Shown one piece after another: positions 1-6,734 of a stretch of 7,206 bases of DNA; positions within the stretch are counted from its first letter, which is position 1; each line of letters opens with the position of its first letter. The stretch spans positions 1-7,206 of the forward strand of contig DUSG01000168.1 of assembly GCA_012842725.1 (NCBI GenBank), in the 5' to 3' direction. The stretch comes from Clostridiales bacterium. Its GTDB lineage: Bacteria > Bacillota > Clostridia > Lutisporales > Lutisporaceae. Below the pieces are notes generated by a model, which saw only the letters and a list, made by a program, of their open reading frames with translations, ran no database searches and had not been told where the DNA came from. The translations under genes were made by a program, and so were the position numbers.

Positions 1-54
1 AATACAAGCTTTAATTTTTACTTCTTTACTATACTTTGGTTTTCTCCTTGCCAT
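1..54 (-). CDS. IS3-type transposase OrfA, N-terminal fragment (cut by window edge)
   Basis: Eighteen codons run from an ATG at 54 to the window edge and encode MARRKPKYSKEVKIKACI. A basic N-terminus followed by a (Y/F)S-x-E-x-K-x-K-A run is typical of the helix-turn-helix OrfA of IS3-family elements, which binds the terminal repeats. A GGAGG at 65-69 lies 10 nt upstream. An IS3-like terminal end sits just before it at about 96-120, with the transposase reading inward as expected. Only the start is visible, so OrfB (the DDE integrase), the frameshift site and the far end cannot be checked. It could instead be another small basic DNA-binding protein; the adjoining terminal end is the main support for a transposase. 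Confidence 0.6.
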   Translation of the reverse strand, partial: MARRKPKYSKEVKIKACI

Positions 55-61
55 AAAAAAA

Positions 62-118
62 ATACCTCCAAGTAGATAATCTAATTTTAATTAATTAGAC
101 TGTCTACTTTGGAAGTAT
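62..118 (-). repeat. Long imperfect hairpin at the IS end, holding the transposase RBS and followed by U8
   Basis: Positions 103-118 pair with 62-76: 15 pairs with one bulged A and one G-U wobble on the minus-strand RNA. After a 3x3 internal loop (100-102 against 77-79), 93-99 pair with 80-86, leaving a 6-nt loop at 87-92. The GGAGG of the transposase (65-69) is buried in the 3' arm. A run of eight U (62-55) directly follows the arm and ends at the start codon. Inferred role: RNA read in from outside the element, for example from selB, would fold this hairpin. The fold would hide the RBS and possibly terminate transcription. A transcript starting inside the element would lack the 5' arm. Confidence 0.6.
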
Positions 119-122
119 CATA

Positions 123-218
123 TCAAATTGCCTTCTTTTTTAATATATCTTCATTTAACAATTCACACATAGCATCATGTATAAAAACATATATTCCTAT
201 TTGTCTAAATTTATACAT
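123..218 (-). other. Weak 31-codon ORF overlapping the selB stop
   Basis: An ATG at 218 lies within the last codons of selB (ATGTATAA overlap) and opens 31 codons ending at TGA 123-125. The middle reads IGIYVFIHDAMCELLNED. No strong RBS is seen, and the stop falls two bases before the proposed IS end. I do not recognise it. It may be a chance ORF in this AT-rich gap, a small translationally coupled gene, or the remains of a gene damaged when the IS arrived. Nothing else is visible in the gap between selB and the IS. Confidence 0.2.
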
Positions 219-2130
219 CTTTATATAAAACCCTTATGTCTTCAATTCGTTTGGTAATCTTATTTCTATCAAAATAATCTAAAATAGCCATAGCATACTT
301 TCTACTTGTTCCCAACATATCTCTAAATTGTCCAAGTTGTATGGAACCGTTATTCCTGATATAATCCACTACAAGTTTCTGGGCATCTGATATGGCGTCT
401 TTATGGAAAACATTATCTTGGTCAACCTTTATCAATTGCCCATCTGTAATGAGAACATCAAGTATCTGGATTATTTCCTTCTCCTGAACATTTAACATCA
501 CCGGCAACTCTTTAGGTTTTGGTGGATCATACTTTTTAGTAGCATATAAATTTAAAATCTTATTCTTGATTTTTTCCTGCTCCGGTGTAAATTTAATTTC
601 AAAATCCCATAAAGACACAAACTGGCCATTGATTTTTACTACCTTATTAGAACTAAGATAATCCAAAAGCTCATCATATATCCTTTGCCTGGCGGATTGC
701 ATTATTTTCGTTCTCAATTCTTCTTTTGACATACCAGTTTTAAGAGGATTTTTTTTGTGAAAATCACCAAGCACAATTTTGGCTTTAACCTCTAGATCTT
801 CCAGATATTGCTGATGGACAAAAAATGTACCTTCATTGGTGTTAAAACCTTTTATGGCATTTTTCCTTTCAAGTCTGGATAATATATCATTGCATTCCTC
901 TATGGAAATATTACCTACAGATTTGGTAATTTGAGCTACATCAGGATACAGCTCGCTTATCTTAATCAGTTTCTGCTCTACTATATCTTCAATATCTCCT
1001 TTTTCTTTAATGGTGAGTTCTTTTAGTACATCTTCTCTAAACCTTTTCCTCTTTGGAGGATTAGGATCCAATATGGTACCGCCACCTATTGTTATCATGG
1101 GAGAATAAAATCTTATTACAAATTTATCATCCTTCATACAAGCAATTTCTTCTTCAAGCCTCATTTGAACGAAAGCACTTTCACCGGGCTTTAACTCTTC
1201 TCTGTCCAGCAGCACTACCCTGCCGAATACTTCAGCAGAACCATGGTGAATCCTTAACCTATCTCTATTGTTTATACTTCTTTTTGCATCTTTTAGCAGT
1301 TCCAATTTAGCATCAAACATATAAGTAGGTTCCATTGAATCAATAGCTGCTACTACATCTCCTCTTGTAATTTCTTCAATCTTAATTCCGGCTAAATTCA
1401 TAGCTACCCTTTGCCCTGCCTCTGCCACATTGACACTTTCCTCATGAACCTGAATTGAACGTATTCTGGCTTCTATTTTTTTTGGATATATTAATACCCT
1501 ATCTCCTTCTCTTATTCTCCCTGAAATCAATGTTCCCGTAACTATGGTTCCAAAACCGGCAATACTGAAAACCCTATCAATAGGGAGCCTAAAAGGCTTC
1601 TCTACATCCCTAGGTTCCGTAATTTCAGTCAAATCATCTATGGCTTTCACCAGTCTATCTAACCCTTCTCCGGTAACAGAAGATACAGATATTATGGCAG
1701 CGTTTTCTAAAAAAGTTCCCTTTACATCTTCTTTTATCTGTTCTATTACCATTTGTCTCCATTCATTATCAACCAAATCTATCTTAGTAAGAGCTATAAC
1801 TCCGTTTTTAATATTAAGCAGCGACAGTATGTTTAAATGCTCCTTCGTTTGAGGCATTATACCTTCATCAGCAGCTACTACCAGCACAACAATATCTATA
1901 CCTCCAATACCCGCCAACATGTTTTTGATAAATCTCTCGTGTCCTGGAACATCTATTATTCCAGCTCTTCTGCCGCTTGGAAGATCAAAGTATGTAAAAC
2001 CGAGTTCAATTGAAATCCCTCTGTCTTTTTCTTCTTTTAATCTATCTGTATCTCTCCCTGTTAATGCTTTTATTAATGTAGTTTTACCATGATCTATGTG
2101 TCCAGCAGTTCCAATTATAACATGCTTCAA
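211..2130 (-). CDS. selB: Selenocysteine-specific elongation factor SelB
   Basis: This GTPase carries Sec-tRNA(Sec) to the ribosome at UGA codons marked by a SECIS hairpin. With the start used here the protein is 639 aa, close to the bacterial norm of about 610-640. The G-domain motifs are GHIDHGKT (10-17), RGISIELGF (37-45), DVPGHE (60-65), TKID (115-118) and SSVTG (150-154). An EF-Tu-like domain II follows, with IAGFGTIVTGT near 208-218. The C-terminal half from about residue 375 is charged and helical, as expected for the winged-helix SECIS-binding repeats. I chose TTG at 2130 because it gives the family N-terminus MKHVIIGTAGHIDHG and has a GGGG stretch 8 nt upstream. An ATG at 2181 would add 17 atypical residues and overlap selA. 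The start lies 25 nt after the selA stop, so translation is probably coupled. Confidence 0.96.
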   Translation of the reverse strand: MKHVIIGTAGHIDHGKTTLIKALTGRDTDRLKEEKDRGISIELGFTYFDLPSGRRAGIIDVPGHERFIKNMLAGIGGIDIVVLVVAADEGIMPQTKEHLNILSLLNIKNGVIALTKIDLVDNEWRQMVIEQIKEDVKGTFLENAAIISVSSVTGEGLDRLVKAIDDLTEITEPRDVEKPFRLPIDRVFSIAGFGTIVTGTLISGRIREGDRVLIYPKKIEARIRSIQVHEESVNVAEAGQRVAMNLAGIKIEEITRGDVVAAIDSMEPTYMFDAKLELLKDAKRSINNRDRLRIHHGSAEVFGRVVLLDREELKPGESAFVQMRLEEEIACMKDDKFVIRFYSPMITIGGGTILDPNPPKRKRFREDVLKELTIKEKGDIEDIVEQKLIKISELYPDVAQITKSVGNISIEECNDILSRLERKNAIKGFNTNEGTFFVHQQYLEDLEVKAKIVLGDFHKKNPLKTGMSKEELRTKIMQSARQRIYDELLDYLSSNKVVKINGQFVSLWDFEIKFTPEQEKIKNKILNLYATKKYDPPKPKELPVMLNVQEKEIIQILDVLITDGQLIKVDQDNVFHKDAISDAQKLVVDYIRNNGSIQLGQFRDMLGTSRKYAMAILDYFDRNKITKRIEDIRVLYKDV

Positions 2131-2155
2131 CGGTGAAACCCCACTTTCAATAAAG

Positions 2156-3559
2156 TTATTGCAACGCCTTAACCAATGCATATTCGATTATATCATATTC
2201 ATCTTCCCATACAGTTCTCAAATCTAAAATGATTTTATCCTTATGTATACGAGTTATTATAGGTATTTCATTATTTCTAAGCTTATTTTCCAACTGATTG
2301 ACAGATATCTTTTCAGGATAAATGCTGATCACTGTTGTCGGCATTTTATGCGTGGGCATGGAACCTCCACCTACCTCAGAGTAATCTTCTTCTATTGCAA
2401 TGGTACATCCATGTTCTAAAATCTTTATCAACCTACTATATAATTTCTCTGCTCTTTTTCTTATTTCTTTATAATCTTCTGTCAGCATCTTCAATATTGG
2501 TATTTCCTTTATAGCTTTTTCTTCATCGTAATATAGTCTTAAAGTACCTTCCAGTGCTGCAAGCGTCATTTTATCTATTCTAAAAGCTCTTGTCAGAGGA
2601 TTTCTTTTCATCTGTTCAATGTACTGCTTTTTCCCAACAATTATACCTGCCTGAGGGCCTCCCAGCAGCTTGTCTCCACTGAAAGTTACTACATCCATGC
2701 CTGAAGCAATTGCCTCTTTCACAGTAGGCTCATATGGTAGCCCATATTTTGACAAGTCTATGAGCATGCCACTTCCTAAATCCTCAATAACCGGTATATT
2801 CTTGCTTCTTCCCAAAGCTACCAAATCTTCAGAAGACACTTCTTTCGTAAAACCTAATATCCTATAATTACTGGTATGAACCTTCATGATAGCTTTAGTG
2901 TTTTCATTTATGGCATTTTCATAATCCCATAAATGAGTTTTATTGGTGGTGCCAACCTCTACGAGCTTAGCTCCACTTTGCGCCATTACATCAGGAATCC
3001 TGAAAGAACCTCCTATCTCTACAAGCTGTCCCCTTGAAACTATTACTTCTCCTCCTTTGGCTATAGTACTCAGCACCAGCATGACAGCAGCAGCATTATT
3101 GTTCACTACCATTGCCGCTTCAGCATTGGTAAGATATTTCAGAATTTCTTCTACATGATCATATCGGGAACCCCTAACTCCTTTATCCAAGTCAAATTCC
3201 AAATTTGAATATCTGGATGATACTTTTACAACATATTCCATAATTTCATCATTTAAACAGGCTCTACCTAAATTCGTATGTAACACAACACCTGTAGCAT
3301 TAATGACATATTTAAGATTATTGTTCATTCTCTTCTTTACATATTCGACTATTTCCCGTATTATTGTTTCTTTATCAAAGCTCAGGCTGCTGATGTCCTG
3401 TGTATTTATTATAGTCTGCCTACAATTGTTCAAAGATCTCCTTATTGAATCTACGAGCAAAGGCCTTGGATACAAATGAATTAAACCCTTAATACCTTCA
3501 GCATTCAGAAGTTCATCTACAGCAGGTATACTGCTTAGCAAAGTTTTTTTATCGATCAT
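2156..3559 (-). CDS. selA: L-seryl-tRNA(Sec) selenium transferase SelA
   Basis: This PLP-dependent enzyme converts Ser-tRNA(Sec) to Sec-tRNA(Sec) using selenophosphate from SelD; the bacterial enzyme is a homodecamer in the cytoplasm. The protein is 467 aa, against 463 in E. coli. Recognisable blocks are INATGVVLHTNLGRA (about 86-100), a PLP-pocket region around VVNNNAAAV (about 151-159), and SGDKLLGGPQAG, whose Lys (about 297) is the PLP lysine, equivalent to E. coli K295. The ATG at 3565 directly abuts GGAGG (3566-3570), which leaves no spacer. The ATG at 3559 has a 6-nt spacer and is the better start. The gene begins 16 nt after the selD stop and is followed by selB, in line with one operon. 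Confidence 0.96.
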   Translation of the reverse strand: MIDKKTLLSSIPAVDELLNAEGIKGLIHLYPRPLLVDSIRRSLNNCRQTIINTQDISSLSFDKETIIREIVEYVKKRMNNNLKYVINATGVVLHTNLGRACLNDEIMEYVVKVSSRYSNLEFDLDKGVRGSRYDHVEEILKYLTNAEAAMVVNNNAAAVMLVLSTIAKGGEVIVSRGQLVEIGGSFRIPDVMAQSGAKLVEVGTTNKTHLWDYENAINENTKAIMKVHTSNYRILGFTKEVSSEDLVALGRSKNIPVIEDLGSGMLIDLSKYGLPYEPTVKEAIASGMDVVTFSGDKLLGGPQAGIIVGKKQYIEQMKRNPLTRAFRIDKMTLAALEGTLRLYYDEEKAIKEIPILKMLTEDYKEIRKRAEKLYSRLIKILEHGCTIAIEEDYSEVGGGSMPTHKMPTTVISIYPEKISVNQLENKLRNNEIPIITRIHKDKIILDLRTVWEDEYDIIEYALVKALQ

Positions 3560-3575
3560 AGCCATCCTCCATTTA

Positions 3576-4619
3576 TCATATTACCTCTAAAGGTTTATCA
3601 GTCATATTTTTTACTCTGCCAATAATACCGAAATCCGTTTTGTTGTTTTTTCTTAACAATTTCATCAGTTCTTCAGATTTATCTTCACTCACTGAAATAA
3701 GCAGCCCTCCTGATGTTTGGGGATCGAATAATATATCTTTAATCTCCTGCTTTATATCATTTTTAAAAATGACTTTATTCCCGACATGTTTTTCATTTCT
3801 ATATGCTCCACCTGGAATTATTCCCATTTTTGCTAAATCAATACTTTCTTTCATTATAGGTAAATAATCCGTCCAAATTTCTATGGTTACACTGCTTCCT
3901 TCAGCCATTTCCAAAGCATGGCCTAATAAACCAAAGCCTGTTATATCAGTGCAACCGTTTACCCCTACTTTCTGCATTGCCTCACACGCATCTTTATTTA
4001 GGTAAGACATGACGTCTACAACTTTTTTTATTGCTTCTTTATCAACTAAATCTGCTTTAATAGCTGTATTCAATATTCCTGTACCTAAAGGTTTTGTCAG
4101 AATCAATACATCTCCTGGCTTTGCACCTGAATTGGTAACAACTTTATCAGGATTAATCAAGCCCATTACTGACAGACCGTATTTTGGCTCATTATCCTCA
4201 ACACTATGTCCACCGGCAACAATTGCACCTGCTTCCAGTATCTTATCAGCGCCTCCTCTTAGAATCTTACCTAATATATCGATTGGCAGACAATTTGGGA
4301 AACATACGATATTCATAGCTATAACCGGCTTCCCACCCATGGCATATATATCGCTCAATGAATTAGCAGCTGCTATCTGTCCATATGTATAGGGATTATC
4401 TACTACCGGTGTGAAGAAATCCATAGTGAGTATAACCGCTGTATCTTCACTTATCTTATAAACAGCAGCATCATCTGATTTATCCAAACCAACCAAAAGA
4501 TTATCATCATTAAATTTAGGTAAATAGCACAAAACTTGTGCTAAGGTCTCAGGACCTATTTTAGCAGCTCAGCCGGAACTTTCTGTCATTTGAGTAAGTC
4601 TTTTATCCATAAAATCCAT
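3576..4619 (-). CDS. selD: Selenide, water dikinase SelD; selenoprotein with Sec at residue 17
   Basis: SelD makes selenophosphate from selenide and ATP, the selenium donor used by SelA. Reading from ATG 4619 gives 347 aa, the same length as E. coli SelD, if the in-frame TGA at 4569-4571 is read as selenocysteine. The N-terminus is MDFMDKRLTQMTESSGUAAK. Sec17 and Lys20 fall exactly on catalytic Cys17 and Lys20 of the E. coli enzyme. Other family blocks are DKSDDAAVY (46-54), the metal/ATP-binding region NSLSDIYAMGG (86-96), AGGHSVEDNEPKYG, TDITGFGLLGHALEMA and DPQTSGGLL. AAAGGAG lies 8 nt before the ATG. A standard ORF call treats the TGA as a stop and starts at TTG 4532, losing the active site. 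A SECIS-like hairpin follows the TGA, and selA and selB lie downstream. The gene ends in TGA followed in frame by TAA. Confidence 0.96.
4539..4571 (-). promoter_or_regulatory. Sec UGA codon of selD and its SECIS-like hairpin
   Basis: The UGA is at 4569-4571. Two nt later an outer stem UGCUAA (4566-4561) pairs with UUAGCA (4544-4539). After an AAUA bulge an inner stem GGUC (4556-4553) pairs with GACC (4548-4545), leaving the loop CUGA (4552-4549). The loop starts 16 nt after the UGA, at the short end of the spacing known for bacterial SECIS elements, which lie within the coding sequence just after the UGA and bind the C-terminus of SelB. The loop contains a G, as most do, but not in the most usual first two places. 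The fold was made by eye. Confidence 0.75.
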
Positions 4620-4626
4620 CTTCTTT

Positions 4627-4634
4627 ACTCCTTT
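4627..4634 (-). promoter_or_regulatory. selD ribosome binding site that fixes the start
   Basis: AAAGGAGT lies with its GGAG 8 nt before ATG 4619. It supports translation from upstream of the UGA. The TTG at 4532, used if the UGA is taken as a stop, has no comparable site. Confidence 0.8.
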
Positions 4635-4664
4635 ATCCTCTTCATAATTGATTTTTTACATAAT

Positions 4665-5270
4665 TTACTTAACCGTAATCAAATCTTTAATAGCCTCGAA
4701 CCTTTTTTCTCCGATTCCTGAAACGTTCTTTATTTCTTCAATACTCTTAAATAAACCGTTTTTTTCTCTGTATTCTATAATCCTCTTCGCATAAGCTTCT
4801 CCTATCCCAGGTAAGCTGTCCAACTCAGCTATACCGGCGGTATTTATATTAATTTTATCACTTTTTGAACTATAAATCTCATTATTATTATCCATACTAT
4901 GGTATTTTTCCACTTCTCCAATTCTCGGTATATATACTTTTTCTTCATCTTTCAGCTTCTTTGACAAGTTCACTGCATCTAAATCTGCATCTATAAGAGT
5001 CCCGCCAACATATTCCAGGGCTTCTCCCAATCTGGTACCTTCTTTTATCCATATAAATCCCGGAGTTTTTACAGCACCACTGATATGAACACCAATAACA
5101 GAAGTTTTTTCTATTTTGCTTTCATCATTCATTTCTTTTTCTTCAGCATTATTACTGTCATTTATTATTACTTCCGTAGACTTATTTGAATTAATGTAAA
5201 TAGTACCTATCAGAGCAAAAGATAGAATAATTATAATACAAATAAGTACTTTTTCCTTTCTAGTATTCAT
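4665..5270 (-). CDS. comEA: ComEA-like DNA-binding protein (SLBB + helix-hairpin-helix)
   Basis: The 201-aa protein has a short basic start, one membrane segment (about 8-27), an acidic low-complexity linker (about 30-56), an SLBB-type region (about 58-117, beginning IGVHISGAVKTPG) and a C-terminal double helix-hairpin-helix DNA-binding domain. The latter starts ININTAGIAELDSLPGIG, with a second hairpin VSGIGEKRFEAI (183-194). This order matches ComEA, a membrane-anchored protein that binds incoming double-stranded DNA outside the cell during natural transformation; the length is usual. ComEB and ComEC are not alongside; instead selD follows 45 nt downstream on the same strand. The RBS is weak (GGGAT a few nt before the ATG). 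It lies divergently from the carboxypeptidase gene. Whether the organism is competent cannot be told from this window. Confidence 0.88.
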   Translation of the reverse strand: MNTRKEKVLICIIIILSFALIGTIYINSNKSTEVIINDSNNAEEKEMNDESKIEKTSVIGVHISGAVKTPGFIWIKEGTRLGEALEYVGGTLIDADLDAVNLSKKLKDEEKVYIPRIGEVEKYHSMDNNNEIYSSKSDKININTAGIAELDSLPGIGEAYAKRIIEYREKNGLFKSIEEIKNVSGIGEKRFEAIKDLITVK

Positions 5271-5383
5271 AATTATCCCAACCCCCAGAACATTGATATT
5301 ACATAATTCTACACCTAATATTTTTTTCCTGTTTTTTTCTTTTTCTTCTTTAATATTTTAATAATGTATTTTCCATCATTTTT

Positions 5384-5392
5384 TGCTATACT
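5384..5392 (+). promoter_or_regulatory. Extended -10 promoter for the carboxypeptidase gene
   Basis: TGC followed by TATACT (5387-5392) gives a TGn extended -10 for sigma-A type RNA polymerase. It lies about 33 nt before the ATG at 5425. No good -35 is seen 16-18 nt upstream, which the extended -10 could offset. A pyrimidine-rich stretch (about 5318-5352) lies further upstream. No clear promoter for the divergent comEA was found in this gap. Confidence 0.55.
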
Positions 5393-5414
5393 ATTTTTAT
5401 GAATAACTATGTTT

Positions 5415-5419
5415 GGAGG
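5415..5419 (+). promoter_or_regulatory. RBS that fixes the carboxypeptidase start
   Basis: GGAGG lies 5 nt before ATG 5425. It overlaps the in-frame TTG at 5413, which therefore cannot be the start served by this site. Confidence 0.8.
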
Positions 5420-5424
5420 CAGCA

Positions 5425-6699
5425 ATGAGTAAAAAATTCATATTGTTAACAGTAATCATAGCTATTATCTGCAGTTATGTCACAACATGGGCGGAACCTG
5501 ATATCTCTTCACCATCGGCCATTCTGATTGATTCGAAAACCGGAAGAGTCCTGTATGAAAAAGAAAGTGATGTGAAAAGATTTCCTGCCAGCACCACCAA
5601 AATTATGACAGCTATATTATGCATAGAATTAGGAAATCTGAACGATGTAGTTACCGTAGGGACAAATGTTACACAGATTGAGAGAGGAAGCAGCCAGATA
5701 TATCTTATACCCGGAGAACAAATAACCCTTGAACAGCTTTTATATGCAATGATGCTTGAATCAGCCAATGATGCAGCAATTGCAATAGCCGAACATATTT
5801 CAGGATCAGTAGAAGAATTTGTAAAACTGATGAACAAAAGAGCCAGGGAATTAGGTGCATACAATACTAATTTTGTCAATCCACACGGTCTGCATGATGA
5901 TAATCATGTAACCACTGCCAGAGACTTAGCTATAATTGCAAGACATGCTATGACATTGCCAAAATTCAGGGAAGTTGTAAGAACCGTAAACTACACCATA
6001 CCGGAAACAAATAAACAACCTGAACGAAATTACATAACAAACAGCAACAAACTGATATGGAAAATAGATAAGACTTACAGTTACGAATATGCAATAGGAA
6101 TAAAAACCGGATATACAACAAAAGCTAAGAACAATCTTGTAGCAGCTGCGGCAAAAGATAATATGGAACTTATATCTGTAGTAATGAACGAGAATTCTTC
6201 CAACAGCTCATCAAACATGTACACAAATACTATAAAGCTGTTCGAATATGGATTCAATAAATACTCCAATAAAAAACTTTTAACAGAAAACCAGATAGTT
6301 ACAACAATTACTATTCCTAAAACTGAAGAAAAATTAAATCTATTGGCATCCAAGGATTTTGACCTTACTATTTCTGAAGATGAAATCCCAAACATTGAAA
6401 CCAGTTTAGATATTGTAGATAGTATAGAAAAACCCATACATAAAGGTCAAATTTTGGGCTATATCAGTTACTCATTAGAAGGTAATATCATAGATAAAAT
6501 TCCTTTATTAGCGGCAGAAGAATTGTTGTTGCCTGAAAAAAAATCAAATTCAATCCTCAGCTGGTTGCTTAAATTATTTTTGGCTTATATCATATGGAGA
6601 ATTATTGTGGTGTATAGTCATTATATAAAAAAGAAAAGAAAAAAGAGAAAAGAAGCACCGATTCTATTCATGAACAGAAAAAGAGGCCGAATATGGTAA
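5425..6699 (+). CDS. D-alanyl-D-alanine carboxypeptidase (DacF/PBP5-like, peptidase S11)
   Basis: This low-molecular-weight penicillin-binding protein removes the terminal D-Ala from peptidoglycan stem peptides outside the membrane. The protein is 424 aa with a signal peptide at about 1-23, likely cleaved after TWA. The three catalytic motifs are present: STTK (Ser56, Lys59), SAN (113-115) and KTG (227-229). A beta-rich PBP5 C-terminal domain covers roughly 280-365. A hydrophobic segment (about 379-398) follows, then a strongly basic tail (IKKKRKKRKE). Many relatives end in an amphipathic anchor, so this longer tail suggests a true membrane span. I place it near B. subtilis DacF/DacB but cannot choose a paralogue. 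It is transcribed alone, divergent from comEA and convergent with ridA. Confidence 0.93.
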   Translation: MSKKFILLTVIIAIICSYVTTWAEPDISSPSAILIDSKTGRVLYEKESDVKRFPASTTKIMTAILCIELGNLNDVVTVGTNVTQIERGSSQIYLIPGEQITLEQLLYAMMLESANDAAIAIAEHISGSVEEFVKLMNKRARELGAYNTNFVNPHGLHDDNHVTTARDLAIIARHAMTLPKFREVVRTVNYTIPETNKQPERNYITNSNKLIWKIDKTYSYEYAIGIKTGYTTKAKNNLVAAAAKDNMELISVVMNENSSNSSSNMYTNTIKLFEYGFNKYSNKKLLTENQIVTTITIPKTEEKLNLLASKDFDLTISEDEIPNIETSLDIVDSIEKPIHKGQILGYISYSLEGNIIDKIPLLAAEELLLPEKKSNSILSWLLKLFLAYIIWRIIVVYSHYIKKKRKKRKEAPILFMNRKRGRIW

Positions 6700-6710
6700 T
6701 CGGCCTCTTT
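6680..6710. terminator. Hairpin terminator shared by the convergent carboxypeptidase gene and ridA
   Basis: Positions 6680-6690 pair perfectly with 6700-6710 (11 bp, core GAGGCCG/CGGCCTC) around a 9-nt loop that contains the carboxypeptidase stop TAA. On the minus strand the stem ends in a U run (CUUUUUCUG), which fits termination after ridA. On the plus strand the U run is short (UUU then AAAUUC), so it is weaker that way. The left arm encodes the last residues of the carboxypeptidase. Confidence 0.8.
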
Positions 6711-6734
6711 AAATTCATTTAAATATGTATTTAT

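Larger units (their letters stand above)
1..120 (-). mobile_element. Left end of a probable IS3-family insertion sequence
   Basis: Read on the minus strand from 120, the sequence starts TGATACTTCC and continues into CCAAAGTAGACAG. This has the TGA...CC...AG(T)-x-GACA layout of IS3-family terminal repeats (family pattern recalled, not aligned). The OrfA start codon lies 66 nt inside this end. The boundary could instead be at 125, where a second TGATA occurs. The other end and the target duplication lie outside the window, so the family assignment rests on one end and 18 residues. Confidence 0.5.

Noticed and set aside
123..125. TGA ending the 31-codon ORF as a second Sec codon
   Set aside because: No redox motif surrounds it, the frame meets TAA only 12 codons later, and the following hairpin is better explained as the IS end.
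1089..3158. Plus-strand ORFs of 65-102 codons opposite selB and selA
   Set aside because: They are antisense shadows of well-supported genes, with low-complexity products and no ribosome binding sites.
3576..4532. selD as a 318-aa protein starting at TTG 4532
   Set aside because: It lacks the catalytic Sec/Lys region, has no RBS, and is shorter than the family by 29 residues that are present upstream across the UGA.
5318..5352. Long pyrimidine tract between comEA and the carboxypeptidase gene as a special element
   Set aside because: Such tracts are common in AT-rich intergenic DNA. No repeat unit or stable fold was found; at most it may help the nearby promoter.
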